The translations under genes and the position numbers were made by a program. The notes below the pieces were generated by a model. That model had not been told where the DNA came from. It worked only from the letters and a program-made list of their open reading frames with translations, and did not search any database. From Camillea tinctor (taxonomy: Eukaryota; Ascomycota; Sordariomycetes; Xylariales; Xylariaceae): DNA of 64,000 nt. Below, piece by piece: positions 45,476 through 57,848 of this stretch (within the stretch, counting starts at the first letter, position 1; each line of letters starts with the position of its first letter). The stretch covers positions 1,674,001 to 1,738,000 of the forward strand of contig MU394052.1 of NCBI GenBank assembly GCA_022578605.1, read 5' to 3'.

Positions 45476-46369
45476 ATGACGAACATCGACCCTAAAGTCC
45501 ACACCGTCTTCGAGAGCAAGACATCCACCTGGCAGTACATTGTTGCTGATCCAGACACGGGTGACGCCGTGATCATCGACAGTGTTCTCGACTATGACCC
45601 CAGCACAAACACAATCAGCACAACCTCAGCCGATGAGCTCCTCTCCATCGCAGAAGAGAACTCATACAACATCGTCGCCATCCTAGAGACCCACGTCCAC
45701 GCCGACCACCTCACGGCCGCTACCTACCTGCAAAAGACGCTCCTGGGCCGCGGGAAGCCCAAAGCCGACATCTGCATCGGCAAGCGCATCGCGCAGGTCC
45801 AGCAGAACGTCGCGCAGCGGTACTCGCTCGACGCGGCCGAGTGCGCCGGCGTCTTCGACCGCTACCTCGACGACGACGCCACCCTGCCCATCGGCCGCCT
45901 CGCCGCCCGCGTCCTGCACCTGCCCGGCCACACCCCCGACCACGTGGGCTACGCCGTCGGCCCCAACGTCTTCACGGGGGACTCCATCTTCCTGCCGGAC
46001 GTCGGCTCCGCGCGGTGCGACTTCCCCGGCGGCGACGCCCGCGCCCTGTACGCGTCCATGGCGCGCCTGCTCGCGCTCCCGCCCCACTACCGCCTCTACT
46101 CCGGCCACGACTACCCGTCGGCCGGGCAGGAGCCCCGCGCTTGCGCCACCGTCGCCGAGCAGAGGGACCGCAATAAACATGTGGGCGGAGGGGCCCCCGA
46201 GGATGCGTTTGTGGCCTGGCGCAGGGAGCGCGATGCTGGGCTCGCGGAGCCGAGGCTCATTCATCAGGCCCTGCAGTTCAATGTGCGGGCTGGCCGGTTG
46301 CCGCGGCCGGGACCCGCTGGGGATAGGTTCTTACATGTCCCGCTGAAGGTCCCGCCGGCGCTGCTGTAA
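45476..46369 (+). CDS. Persulfide-dioxygenase-like metallo-beta-lactamase-fold enzyme
   Basis: 297 residues from the ATG at 45476 (MTNIDPKVHTVFESKTSTWQ). The protein resembles the ETHE1/Blh branch of the MBL superfamily: non-haem iron persulfide dioxygenases that oxidise glutathione persulfide to sulfite in sulfide detoxification. Ligand motifs are complete: ETHVHADHLTAA with His73, His75, Asp77 and His78; LPGHTPDHVGY with His152; FTGDSIFLPDVGSARCDFPGG with Asp169; and YSGHDYPSAG with His211. The SARCDFPGG loop after the aspartate is characteristic of this branch rather than classical glyoxalase II. No mitochondrial presequence is visible in this model. The 3' two-thirds is very GC-rich with long open frames on the opposite strand, while the first 200 nt are not. 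Exact substrate is inferred. Confidence 0.9.
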   Translation: MTNIDPKVHTVFESKTSTWQYIVADPDTGDAVIIDSVLDYDPSTNTISTTSADELLSIAEENSYNIVAILETHVHADHLTAATYLQKTLLGRGKPKADICIGKRIAQVQQNVAQRYSLDAAECAGVFDRYLDDDATLPIGRLAARVLHLPGHTPDHVGYAVGPNVFTGDSIFLPDVGSARCDFPGGDARALYASMARLLALPPHYRLYSGHDYPSAGQEPRACATVAEQRDRNKHVGGGAPEDAFVAWRRERDAGLAEPRLIHQALQFNVRAGRLPRPGPAGDRFLHVPLKVPPALL

Positions 46370-48808
46370 GGGGAAGAGGAAGAGTGGTGTGGGCCATGCC
46401 GCCATAAGGCTGCTTGATGCTTTGGATGGGGGGTATGGGTTTTTTTATAGACTATAGGTTAGGTGATGAACTATCGGTCGTTACTCGTCGCATGACTTCT
46501 CTCCTTTCCCTCCTAACCCCTAACCCCTACCTAGAAAGGCTAGTTTGGTGCGTTGCGAATTGTGAATGAGACGGTGTTTTAGGGAAATGGGACATGACTC
46601 AGATGTTTACAATAGGAATATACACTCGTTTTGGTACTGTGACTCTTGCATAGAGCTCTTTTATATTATAATGAAGTACCCGAAGACGGTAAGCAAGACT
46701 TAACTAACGGAGGTTGGATGGCATTCGCATACAACCTCCTTGCATATACACGGTGATTGGAAAATCATAGATGTTGAACTGCAGAGATATAAATATGCTA
46801 GGGTTTGTTCAATACCTTCATAGTCTATGTCCTTGCCAAAGACCATCAGGGAGCATCCCTAGAAAGAATCGATTCGCTAGGTAATGAGGCTGTATACACA
46901 CTTTAGCTCTTATTATTAGCACATAAATGTTTTTGTTTTTTTCATCTTCATTATCATTTGATACAGCTAAGGTATTGGTGGCATTTTTAATGCAGCGTAC
47001 TTACTCAACAAAAGTTAGGACTTCTACATATTAGTAGATTGGAAATACTGAGCATATGTCTTGAACTACTGGGCAAGCAAAGACAATTGCCTATAGTAGA
47101 GCCGCATTCTGGTGATGAACCAGGAACATAAGTATGCGTATGGTATATGTATGGATTCCCCTTTACGCACCATATTACCTAGTTTGATCAATGACCAATC
47201 TCGCACACTAATTGTTGTCTTTCCATGAACTTGGGTTGGTAGAGGGAACAGTATTGTTTTCAGACACCGCTCTACAATACTTGGACTGACTAGGTATCTA
47301 ATAAATGGGTATTTGCGGCTGTATGGGTTGCTCGACCCGCAATGAATTTATTTGACGATTAAAGGTAAAGAATTGGTTGTGCTGCTAAAGTAAATCAGCC
47401 GTCGACTGACCATTCTAGAATATAATTTTTTTAGTGCTTATTGCATGTTTATTCATCACCTAGCTTGATGTCAAAGATTATTTGTTTCCTTCTCGTTTTT
47501 ACTGGCAGTTGAGGCCGATTGATATGCGTTGAAGACATCTTTCGAGAATCCGTAGAGGAAAAGTTCTGAGTTTAGACATAGTCAAAGTACCCATGGCTTG
47601 TATAGATCCTATGCATATGTCTGGCATTATACAGGCTCACAACACGTACCTATTAATTAACTCACAATATTTGCATTATACCGAAAGTTCCATGTCGTAC
47701 TATAGCTATCTGGTGTTCCAAACTTGGAGAGAAAAAGACCACCGCCCCGCGCCAGCCAAGCAGCAGCCAAGCCGGCTGGCCCTGGGGCTGAGAATCTAGC
47801 ACGCAGATATACCGGGCTACAACAATGTTTACTTCTGGAGTAACATCTAAATATATCTTTCATAGCACCACTATAGACTGGGGGTGCATCTTTACGTAAT
47901 TCCAGACCAACACAGGCCACATCCAGTACGCCAGAGTTGTACGGAATTGACGGATCCGTATAAATGTCCAAACTCGTTGCTAAGGTGAAAGCATAAAGAG
48001 ATTTTGGCTCGGGGACATTCGCACATGAATAGAATGAGCTGATGTCCGTTGACTAGCGAACCATCGTCGACCTGTAGGACCTGCTCTTTGTTAACTCATG
48101 TCGGAAACGGCGGTAGATATACATCGTCCCTCTCCATTATGAATCCTTTGCCAAGCCGTACCAATTTCGTCTGTCTACGATACGGACGAGACGTGGTGCT
48201 TTGGGTAGGGTATCTCTATAGCCAAGCTTTGAATTAGCCGTGCTCTGGTCAATCCCTAATTTTAGCCTGTGGTGTATGTGCAACTATGTCCAAGCAGAGT
48301 TTAACAGAAATACAAAGATGAACACTACTACACTTAGTATTATCCTGACCAGTGTACGCATAGGTACTTGAGTAGTTACACTATACCGCCTGATCGAAAA
48401 GACGTCATCATTCTCCAACACTGGAACGATCTACCGAGAAGAACTGGATACATATGTGTCTCTGTGCCGTTCTCTAATACCCACTCCAGAAGCAAAGTCT
48501 TTGCGTTGACCGTCATTTAGACTAGAAAGTACCCATGGTCGATCAAGCACAGGCGCCTCATAACGAGAGAAATCACCCCTGTTCCATTGCACGAGCAATA
48601 AGGTTTGGATTCGCTGCCTGGTCGTGATGTAAGTACCCTAGCGGAAGTGGTCAGACTTCTCACGAGGCCAACGAGTCTCGGCTTATTAGTTTAGTTTAAA
48701 AGCGAGGGCACCGCCTTCAGAAGTCGCTCGCGCTCTCTACCTAGTGCTCTCAACTAGTTGTGGCTTGCTTCAATATCTTCCTCACCTAGCTGGAGAAGGT
48801 AGCTCAAA
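46370..48808. other. Intergenic region, AT-rich, no gene seen
   Basis: This 2.4-kb stretch lies between the persulfide-dioxygenase-like gene and the M13 peptidase gene. It is AT-rich with stops in all frames; the longest open stretches (about 47.6-48.2 kb) lack family features. No repeat boundaries or tRNA are visible. The last 200 nt are the presumed peptidase promoter. Confidence 0.5.
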
Positions 48809-51509
48809 ATGAGTTCTTCTATTTGCATGACGCCGGCCTGCATCCACGCAGCGTCGCAAATCCTCTGTAAGTATGCTCGAACTCCTAACCATCAATGTTC
48901 TATCAGGACTGATAAATTTGTAGATAACCTGTCCCCGGACTACAAGACAATGGACCCATGCACCAACTTTGACACTCTTGTCTGTAGTGGTTTCGACGAC
49001 AGGAACGACATTCCCGCAGACAGTTCTCAGTATTCCACACTGAGCGAAGTATCTGACGAGGGCCAGAAGATTCTCAGACATATCCTAGAATCATCGTATC
49101 CGGAGGCTTCGAAGGTTAGCTCTAGTTGAATACGGATATATAATCTCAGAGCTGACCGATACAACTTTAGCACTCGTCTTTCTCACCTAGGAATCTTGCG
49201 AAGAGGGACGGATCCGCTGACGAGGAATCGTTTGCCACTTTGAAGAGAACTTATAATGCATGCATGAATGAGACAAATATCGAGAAAATAGGAGTTGCAC
49301 CCTTAGGTAAGTCAATATGGACTGTTTACTCCGAGAAGTCAAACCCTTACACTTGACTTCGAAAAGGGAGGGGAGGGGGGGTTCCGACTAGAACATCCTG
49401 CTCTCATGTTATCTTAAGCAATATACTGATACTAATCATTACAGTCACCTTCATTGGCCAGGTCGCGGACTCTTTCCCTGTCTCTGAAGAGGAATATGAA
49501 AATGATGCGACTTTAGCTGAGGGAGACTACGCTGCTCTAAGTGACACTATTCTGCTGATGGAAAAGTTGGGCGTAACCTCTTTCGAAAATCTAGGCACAA
49601 GTCCTGACGAAAAAAATCCCGTATGCTTGATTCCACATGCTTCGCTGTTGCAACTCTAACATAGAACATAGGATGTTGTCATTCCTTACGTCTCGCCCGC
49701 TGGATTAACCCTCTCGGTACCAGAGGCCTATCAAGATAATGAGACCGTGGCGCTACTTCAAGGAGTTTTTGAAGAGGTGTTCGGTAGTCTCCTCCCAACT
49801 GACCCAGCGAAGGCGGCCGCAAGCAAGCTGGCGCAGGCAGTCATTGATCTTGAGAAAAAGATAGCCGAAGTAACACCTCCCGCAGAGGACCAAAACGACA
49901 TCACTGTAAGATTGAAACCATACAACGTTATATGAACAAAAATTAACGATTCTAAGGTGTACTATAACATCGCCACCATCGACGACGCCGGTAAAGTCGG
50001 CCCAGTTCTTGGGCTAGACAAGGTTATTAAGGGATTGGTTCCCGAGGGTTACAACAATGACACTCTGCAACTGACCTTCCCTGAATTCATTGGGAATGTG
50101 TCTGATATTCTCACGAATACGCCTAAGTCTACCATACAGAGTTACCTAATTGCCCGGGTGATTTTCCAGTACGCCTCATATGTTGATGGTCCTGAGGTTA
50201 AACCAGTTAATGATTTCGGCAAAGTGTTATCTGGCATAGTAAGGACATATCACTGGATCAGCCAACTGAGAAGTGACTAATATATTGAACTAGGATCCGG
50301 ACACAACAACTGAGCGATGGAAGACTTGTATAGATGCAGCTTATAGCACTGTTGGTTGGATCCTAAGCAGGTTCTACGTCGAGGTCGCCTTTTCGGAGAA
50401 AGCCAAACAATACGGAGACAGTATCATCGTGGACATCAAGGAGCAATTTATATCGAAGCTGAAGGGACTCGACTGGATGGATGACGAGGTCAAGAAGCTT
50501 GCTGAAAATAAAGTCAACAACATCATTCAGAAGATTGGTTACCCCACTGCTTCTCCTAAGTGAGTTACTGTTGTATTCCCATCTTTGCTCCAAAGAGCAG
50601 CCTTGCTAACTTAAGGCCTTTAAGCATCATGGATCCCCAAGCACTGCAGGACTACTACAAAGATCTGTTGATTACGGACTCTTACTTCAACAATTCAGCA
50701 GCCGCCATCGCCTGGGGAGTGAATGGCACTTGGGCCAGCCTTGGGGAGCCGGTCGACCGCGACGCATGGGGAATGTATGCTCCAGAGGTTAACGCTTATT
50801 ACAACCCATCTGGTAATGAAAGTAAGTGCCTAGCTTGTGATCCATCACCTCCACCCCTCCCCCCTTTTGTCACGCAAACATCAAGATAAACTAGGAACGA
50901 CCCCCCTAACTCGACATCACAGTTGTCTTCCCCGCTGGAATCATGCAGTTCCCTATTTTCTCCGTCGATCTGCCTAGCTATGTGTCATATGGAAGTTTCG
51001 GGGCCGTTGCCGGTCACGAGCTTTCTCATGCTTTTGACAATTCGGGCAGCCACTTCGACGAAAATGGCAAGTACGCGGATTGGTGGACCAACAACACTCT
51101 GGAGGAGTTCGGGAAGCGCACAGAGTGCTTCGTTAAGCAATACGATAACTTCACTATCGAAGGAAAGGATGGCGAGCCGTTACACGTTAATGGTGACTTG
51201 ACGCAAGGTGAGAATATCGCCGATGCAGGAGGTCTTAGTGCTGCATTCGGCGCCTGGCAACAAAATCGGAACGGGACTTTCGATGCAGACCTCCCTGGCC
51301 TGGACTACTTTACTCACGAACAGCTCTTTTACGTCTTCTTTGGTCAACTTTGGTGCGGAAAGATGCGTCAGGAGGCAGCTATTCAGCGGATTCAGAGTGA
51401 CGTTCACTCACCAGGCAAATTCCGGGTCCTCGGCACTCTCGCAAACTCGCGAGGTTTTAGAGAGAGCTTCGACTGCCCGGTAAAGGAGCCTACATGTGAA
51501 CTATGGTAA
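48809..51509 (+). CDS. M13 family (neprilysin-like) zinc metallopeptidase
   Basis: Nine exons, 48809-48866, 48924-49114, 49171-49306, 49445-49620, 49672-49905, 49957-50238, 50294-50559, 50625-50821 and 50923-51509, join in frame to 708 residues. M13 enzymes are zinc endopeptidases acting on oligopeptides. The N-terminus holds the Cys-containing start of the family (CMTPACIHAASQILYNLSP, DPCTNFDTLVCSGF). The catalytic C-terminal part has NAYY (504-507) and FPAGIMQFP, the zinc motif HELSH (His545, Glu546, His549), GENIAD with Glu610 as third ligand and Asp614, and an ending CELW like the neprilysin CxxW terminus. Introns are mostly 50-60 nt; intron 3 is 138 nt and intron 8 101 nt. No signal peptide or membrane anchor precedes the domain in this model, so either the enzyme is intracellular or an upstream exon was missed. 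Confidence 0.93.
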
Positions 51510-52279
51510 TACGCGATGAGGACCATGAGGGATTAAGGGACTGCAAACACTAGCATTCTTATGCTGATGACTCTAGCTATAGGTAGACTCCAATTTGCCA
51601 ACCTCCAAGCTCGTACTTCTGATCATAGCCTTCGGCCTATTAATACAATAATATTAATGCTGTAACCACATATCCTCCACTACCATGAATACCTCCTCCG
51701 CCTCACCAAATACCCAAATCATTCCTCCCCCTGAGATCCCCAGAACACTTGGCGCCGTGAGTCGGTCAGAGATGTATATATATGCATATGCATATACTCA
51801 CTTATATAAACTGTTAGGCTTGAGTTCCGCTAGAGATAATCGAATGGAAAAGTCAAATACTTACATAGTTCCTGACATGAACGAATAGGGCACACTGTCG
51901 AACCACTACAAGGCACTTTGACCAAGAGTTGAACAACAAGTCGCACAATCCGCATAAAGATGTTTTTTTTTTGGTGGTTTTTTTGGTGGGTTTTTTTTTT
52001 GGTTGATTCTGGACAGAATCGAGAGTCGAGAGTATCGAATGGATTTTTCTGAACAAGCAGCAAAAGGGCAGAAAGATTTCTGATCCTCTCACACGCTCTT
52101 TCGCTGCCAACACTAAGGAGGACTGGCGCGAGTAATAAGCAAGCAAATGTAAGGCTATCAACTGCTGATTTATACAGTCGTTCCTGTTGCCAGCTACAGT
52201 TAGAAACATTCTTCCATACACGGCTAAGAGTCTCCACGAGGTTAGAGGGCAGTCGACTTACCTTAGGCATTTGACTCGC
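51510..52279. other. Convergent spacer
   Basis: Lies between the ends of the M13 peptidase gene (plus) and the 83-residue gene (minus). It contains T-rich GGTTTTTTT runs at 51961-52002 and a short TATATGCATATGCATA stretch near 51777. No gene is seen. Confidence 0.5.
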
Positions 52280-52531
52280 TTAGTGAAGTCCAGGACCTAT
52301 GACGACAGAGACAAGACCGAAGAAGAGGCCCGTAATGCTAGGTGATGGCACGTCAAGCTCCTCTTCGGCCTTGACCTCGTCTTCATCGACAACGATCCAA
52401 TCGTCGCCGCAGTAGACTTGGTTTCCGGTGACGATGTCGAAGGCGAGGCCCTTGTGGAAGGCGACTCTTTTGCTGACGGGGCTTGATTGCCGGGTCTTCT
52501 TAAGGATGCTGCGAGGGCTGGTAGGTGTCAT
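52280..52531 (-). CDS. Small hypothetical protein (83 residues) with KRVAF motif
   Basis: A short frame from ATG 52531 coding MTPTSPRSILKKTRQSSPVS, then KRVAFHKGLAFDIVTGNQVY, an acidic segment (VVDEDEVKAEEELDVPSP) and a hydrophobic tail (SITGLFFGLVSVVIGPGLH). KRVAF fits the RVxF docking consensus for protein phosphatase 1, and SILKK next to Ser/Thr-Pro sites is common in PP1-interacting or cell-cycle proteins; this is inference. The tail could be one membrane-spanning or buried helix. The gene may continue through a further 3' exon, as a GTAAGT lies just beyond the stop on the same strand. A chance ORF cannot be excluded, but the ordered composition (basic, acidic, hydrophobic blocks) argues against it. 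Confidence 0.5.
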   Translation of the reverse strand: MTPTSPRSILKKTRQSSPVSKRVAFHKGLAFDIVTGNQVYCGDDWIVVDEDEVKAEEELDVPSPSITGLFFGLVSVVIGPGLH

Positions 52532-55392
52532 CGTGAAGTTGTTTGGTGTTTTCTCTTGTCTATTGACTTCTGATCGAGTTTCTTGGGCCACAGATGGATT
52601 CTGAGGATGCCGAAAGAAGTAGGATGATCGTGAGAGTCTCTAGAATGATGTAGAGATGAAAGATTGATGATAGAAGGTCTGCGCGTGGATATATTGATGG
52701 AATAAGACGCGAGAGTGTAGAAGAGTGCTTCAGAAAGAATAATGGTGATTTTTTTTGGTGGTTGTAAAGGTGATGGAGAAAACGGCTGGAGAGGGGAGAG
52801 AAGACCTGGTTTTGACCACCGCACCCTAGGAAGCACAGAGAGTCCCATTTCTTCTGAGGAAAGTGTTGAATGGATAGGAGAGTGTTGAATGGTTAAGTTC
52901 CGGTTCTGGCGTGGTTGATTCTCGTTGCTAGGGGAGGGAATCGGCGGGAGAATATGTAGTTAGGGGAGACGCTCATCAGCAACATGGAAATGCGGGTCAA
53001 TGATGAATGGAAATATTCCTAATGAGGAAGTTTTAGATGTTGAGACCAGTCGAAGCTTTGATATATTCACGTGCGGCGCAACAGGATAGAGGTCGCCGAA
53101 GGACTTGACGTGCCTGACTTCACGACACAAGTGTATATTACTTGTCAGTCTTGGCCACCAGCATGTGCACTCACCAAATGCGCTGAAAGTTACTACATAT
53201 CTGATTTCAGTTCTGCTCCATGATCCCGATATATATCATTACGAATCAATGGAGGGTGAACGTAAAAGTTGAGGGCTAGCGACGAATATATACAGCCATA
53301 CCTCGGCTCGTACATTCGCTACCCAAGTCGCCATACTACTCCTACTACAGTATATAAATAATAGGAAAGGCTCTTTTGTATCAGTATTCGATTAGTCATA
53401 CATAGAATAATCATGGATTGTCCTCTATCGATACCAATATCAGACGAAGGGCGTTGGAGAAAGGAACCATGACTAATAGGACGATTATAACCCAGAGGTG
53501 ATTGTTACAGTTATTTGAAGACTGTGACCTAAGTGAAGAGACAATATATACAAGTTCATGGTAATTTATTGTGTCAACGACCTCTAATACGAACTACCCC
53601 TTTTACTCCTTGAAGCTACCCCCTATTTTGTCAGTTGTCTAATCTTTCTATTCCCCGTAACCCTACGTTTGGCTAGAAAACTAACTACAGTATAGTCAGG
53701 TTGATCCTTGTGTTCAAACGATACATGTCAAATAAAATTACTTCGAACCCATTCTCTCCCAAGTGCCCCTAGCTCTATACTGGCTTGTAGAAATCGTGAC
53801 TCTACTTCGGATCTTGTAATCAGGTGACACCGAATTCGGCAGAATACATACCAAGTTCCCTATGTAAGTTTCCTTATACTAACTATTTTCGTCCATATTA
53901 AACTCTGATCAAGAGCTTGCGCCTAGGGAAATTGACAAATTCTCATGCAATGTGTATTGGTAATATAAACACAACTAACGAGAGGCCTATATACCGCTTT
54001 ACTGATTGATATATGACTCTTGGACAACGACTACCAGGGTCCTGTGGAGACCGATAGGAAACTACGGGGAATTCTTTTATAATATACTTGTGATATCCCA
54101 TAGGAAAGATCAAAGTTCACATTAATTCTCACGGGTTCCCATGGTAACTCTTGATTATACACCACATGAACTACTTTTTCTTCTTTCATTTAGGCTGATT
54201 TCATGAATATTTTACTTTTAAAAGATAAAGAATTTCCATAAAAGTTTCCACGGGAATACACTGGATGTTCATCATCGCAGGTATACTTACTTTGATAGCT
54301 TAGTAACATGATGTTTTCAAGATTTTGACCACGTTCGGCATATTAAATGAAATTTAGGGTTGACCTAGTATCCCTTTAAAGCCAGTAAATAATAAGTACT
54401 AACCCAGGCTGATTAGGAAGAGACATGAGTTTCATGATACACCAGTAGATATACTCGTGATAATGGACATCAATGTATGACAAGGGGGTTTCTGTTTAGT
54501 GGATTGTAGTGTAGTATAGTATCTGATAAGACCTTACCAAGACGAGCACAATCTCCGGATTGTTACAATTCATGTTGATAATCCACGTTGAATGATAATC
54601 ACTATACGAGATGTTATCTTAGTTGTTATTGTTATTGTTGTATTAGAAGAATTACCCATTAGAAGGTATATTGTATTTATTTCCTGTAGCAACACAAGCT
54701 ATGTATATATGTATCGTTATAAAGGGGCATTGTATCAATTGGGGGTCTCGATTATGGTTGGGGGGAGAAGGCAAGTATATTATCGTATGTTTAGGATTCT
54801 TCTATCCTTCTTCCAAGATCAATCAAACTTGTTTAAATGGAAAATAGAGATAAGTATTGGAGCTGCAACGTCGCATTCATCATTTTCACATGAACGATAG
54901 GAGATGCAGGTTATAAGCAATGCACACCATTTATTTACTAGAGTTATTAGAGGTAAGCCGTAGTAGTGCATCAATACATACAAACCTGGTTTAACAACTG
55001 AGCTTACACTAAACCAGGAAATCTTCCCCTTTTTGTTTCCTTTCCCCCCCTCATCAACCCCCAGCCCCTGGTTTAAACTCCAGCACCCTCCCCCCTGGTT
55101 TTCCCCTCCTATTGTTATTCGGTTATAGGCTTGCGGGGGTTATCAAAGCGGGATGAGACTATGAATTGGGATTAGACAAGGAAAAGCAAAAGCTTCAATC
55201 CCGATCAAGCTGTAGATTCTCACTCTGCTGATAACATTACCCAATTAACCTGAACCCTTTCGCGATCCTCCGCCGCCGTCTGCCGGTTCAACCACTATTA
55301 CGACCACTACCACCATCAACACCACCCCTCCCCAGACTCTTGATAAGGTAGGGGGGCGGCATGGGTTAAAGAGTGAGAAAGGGAAGAATAAA
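52532..55392. other. Intergenic region, 2.9 kb, AT-rich
   Basis: Between the divergent small-protein gene and the MFS transporter gene. From about 53.2 to 55.0 kb it is strongly AT-rich, with many TATA-rich words and stops in all frames. A C-rich stretch at 55,030-55,110 and 55,300-55,350 precedes the transporter start. No coding or mobile-element features could be recognised. Confidence 0.55.
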
Positions 55393-57228
55393 ATGACCAC
55401 GCCATCCCACTATGGCACTTTTTCACTCTCTGAAGGTCATTCCAATCTAGTAGTAGACCTTAGTTCTAGTCGACAACACACGACACTGGCAAGTCCAGGA
55501 GTAAACATGGCCACCGATCACGATCATGACCACGAGGCACCCGAAGACACGAAACCTGGCGCTAGTGATGTGGCCTTGACTGAGGCGATCCAGCAAGAAC
55601 ATGCCTTGACCTTCTGGGAAGCCGTGAAGCTGTACCCGACGGCGGTGGGCTGGTCGGCATTTGTCTCCATAGGCGTCATTATGTTAGCTTTCGATCCCCA
55701 GATCATCGGCAACATGTTCGCTATGCCGCAATTCAAGAAAGACTTTGGCTACGAGCATGAGAATGGAGAGGTACGCCGCCTCGCCCTTCTCCAATTATAG
55801 TTATGTACGGTTACCGTAGGTTATGCTAAACTAACAATCACCTATCTTCAGTATGTCATTGCCGCCTCCTGGCAAACCGGACTTTCAATGGGGAATCCCC
55901 TGGGTCAAGTTGTCGGCGCCTTGTTCTCGGCATACCCAATGGAATTGTTCGGTCGCAAGTGGACCTTCTTTGGCTGTATCGCTTTAACAGCGTGTCTTGT
56001 GTTTATCCAATTCTTTGCCCGCTCCCTGCAGGTCTTACTCGTGGGTGAGTTGCTTGGCGGCCTGGTGCTGGGCTGTTTCGTTGTCATTGGCCCGACCTAT
56101 GCATCCGAAGTCTGTCCAATGGCCCTCCGTGGATACCTAACCAGCTACACCAACTTATGCTTTGTCACTGGACAACTCCTAGGCAATGGTGTCACCGCCG
56201 GAACTGCGACGATCTCGAACCACTGGGCCTATAGCATCCCCTTTGCGCTCCAGTGGTTCTGGGTCCTGGTTATCCTCCCTGGCATCTTCTTTATCCCCGA
56301 AAGCCCTTGGTGGCTGGTCCGCAAAGGTCGCGTAGAGGAGGCAAGGGATGCATTGCGGCGACTGGCCTCCAAGAAAGTGAACATTGATGCCACGCTCGCT
56401 GTCATTTCGGAGACGGATAGGCTCGAGCTAGAAATGGAAGCCGGAAGCACTTATCTAGATACTATAAAGGGAGTTAATCTGAGACGGACTGAGATCTCAT
56501 CTGGTGTTTATATCACCCAAGTTCTCAGCGGTATCTATTTAATCAACTACGGAACCTATTTCTTTCAGCAGGCAGGCCTGTCAGATCAGGACGCATTTTA
56601 CATGGGTATTGGCTTCCTGGGTACGTCCTTAACGCTTACCCTCGTTGCTTACCTTCTCCCAAGAACTTAGCTGACATGAGATATTCTAGCCGTGGGATGG
56701 ATTTGTACCGTCTTCTCCTGGTTCTTAATTGCCCGATATGGACGTCGCCGCATCTTCAACACAGGTCTTTCGGTTTTGATTCTCCTAATGTTTATCATTG
56801 GCATCTTAGATAGCATCCCGGGCCGGCCTTCAGGAGTTGCGTGGGCAGAGAGCTCACTAATGCTCATCTGGAATGGCGCGTACGATATTTCGGTTGGCCC
56901 TGTGACATTTGTCATACTTGGAGAGTGCTCTGCGACTCGTGTCCGCTCCAAGACCATAGCCGTAGCTACAGCCGCCCAGGCTGTTCTGGGTATTGCCATG
57001 ACAGCAGCAATCCCCTATATGATTAATCCCGATGAGGCTAACATGCAGGGAAAACTCGGTTATTTCTTTGGCGGGTTGGGCGTGATATGTCTGGTTTGGT
57101 CGTACTTCCGCGTGCCTGAAACAAAAGGTAGAACCTACGAAGAGCTTGACTTGTTGTTCGATAAGAAGGTTCCGGCGAGAGACTTCAAGACCTATCGAGT
57201 TGAAGGCGCTATTTCAGCCGAGAACTGA
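55393..57228 (+). CDS. MFS sugar transporter, maltose/alpha-glucoside permease type
   Basis: Three exons, 55393-55770, 55852-56620 and 56690-57228, give 561 residues. Sugar-porter MFS proteins are twelve-helix proton symporters of the plasma membrane. The cytosolic N-terminus is long and has a His/Asp stretch (ATDHDHDHE). Helix 1 begins at VGWSAFVSIGVIMLAFDPQI. Sugar-porter signatures are visible: ELFGRKWTF after helix 2, PTYASEVCPMALRGYL, PESPWWLVRKGRVEEA in the central loop, RYGRRRIF after helix 8, and PETKGRTYEELDLLFDKKVPARDF at the C-terminus. The last motif and the EAVKLYPTAVGWSAF start are typical of fungal alpha-glucoside (MAL-type) permeases. Splice joints keep frame (GAG|TAT; CTG G|CC GTG), and introns are 81 and 69 nt. 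Substrate specificity is inferred. Confidence 0.93.
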
Positions 57229-57848
57229 TTCGACAGCCCTTCACTACTAAGACACTAGGATACCAATAAAACTGAACATGCCTAGAAGAGCTGATAGCCG
57301 ATATCTCTTGATACCAAATAGTAAAAGAAGAAAATGCACCTGAAGGATTGCAAATGCGTTAGTAGGACCATACGAAGTTCAAATAACCTTCCTAAAGAGC
57401 AACCCTCATCCGTGGCTGAGTCTATCAGATGACCCTCCAGAACATGGCTTGCAGCTTCACGGGGCGAAGAGCCTTGGTGCTGCTACGCCTGTCCGTCATT
57501 AATAGGTCGGGTCTGCTCACCGACCAACCGGTCATCGGGCTGAATCTAACAACAAAAACTGGATCGTGCCACTCCACCCCAGAGGCACGGCACAGGCCCC
57601 AATTCTTGGCAGTGAGAGACCGTCAACACAAGAAGCTAAGTCGAATTGAAGCTCTTGTTCTTGTTGTGATTTGCATGGTGCTGGTGCTGCAGGTCGAGCA
57701 ACGGACTTGATTTGTTAGCCGCCTTTTCTTGCCTTTGGATTTATTCTTTGATGTCGTCCTGCAGTCTAGTTTTCTTTACCCATACTTAATCCTAATCCTC
57801 CTTACTGATATTCGCTGCCGATCCCACGTTAAAAAAAAAAAAAAAAAC
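57229..57848. other. Intergenic spacer with A17 tract at its end
   Basis: Between the MFS transporter and the CorA-like gene, same strand. A run of 17 A at 57831-57847 stops one base before the CorA-like start ATG (57849), so it would form the immediate 5' leader. No gene is seen; the open frame upstream of the ATG passes through the A tract and has no ATG. Confidence 0.55.

Noticed and set aside
45683..46264. Minus-strand frame of 193 codons
   Set aside because: It is an antisense shadow of the GC-rich part of the persulfide-dioxygenase-like gene, which has all metal ligands.
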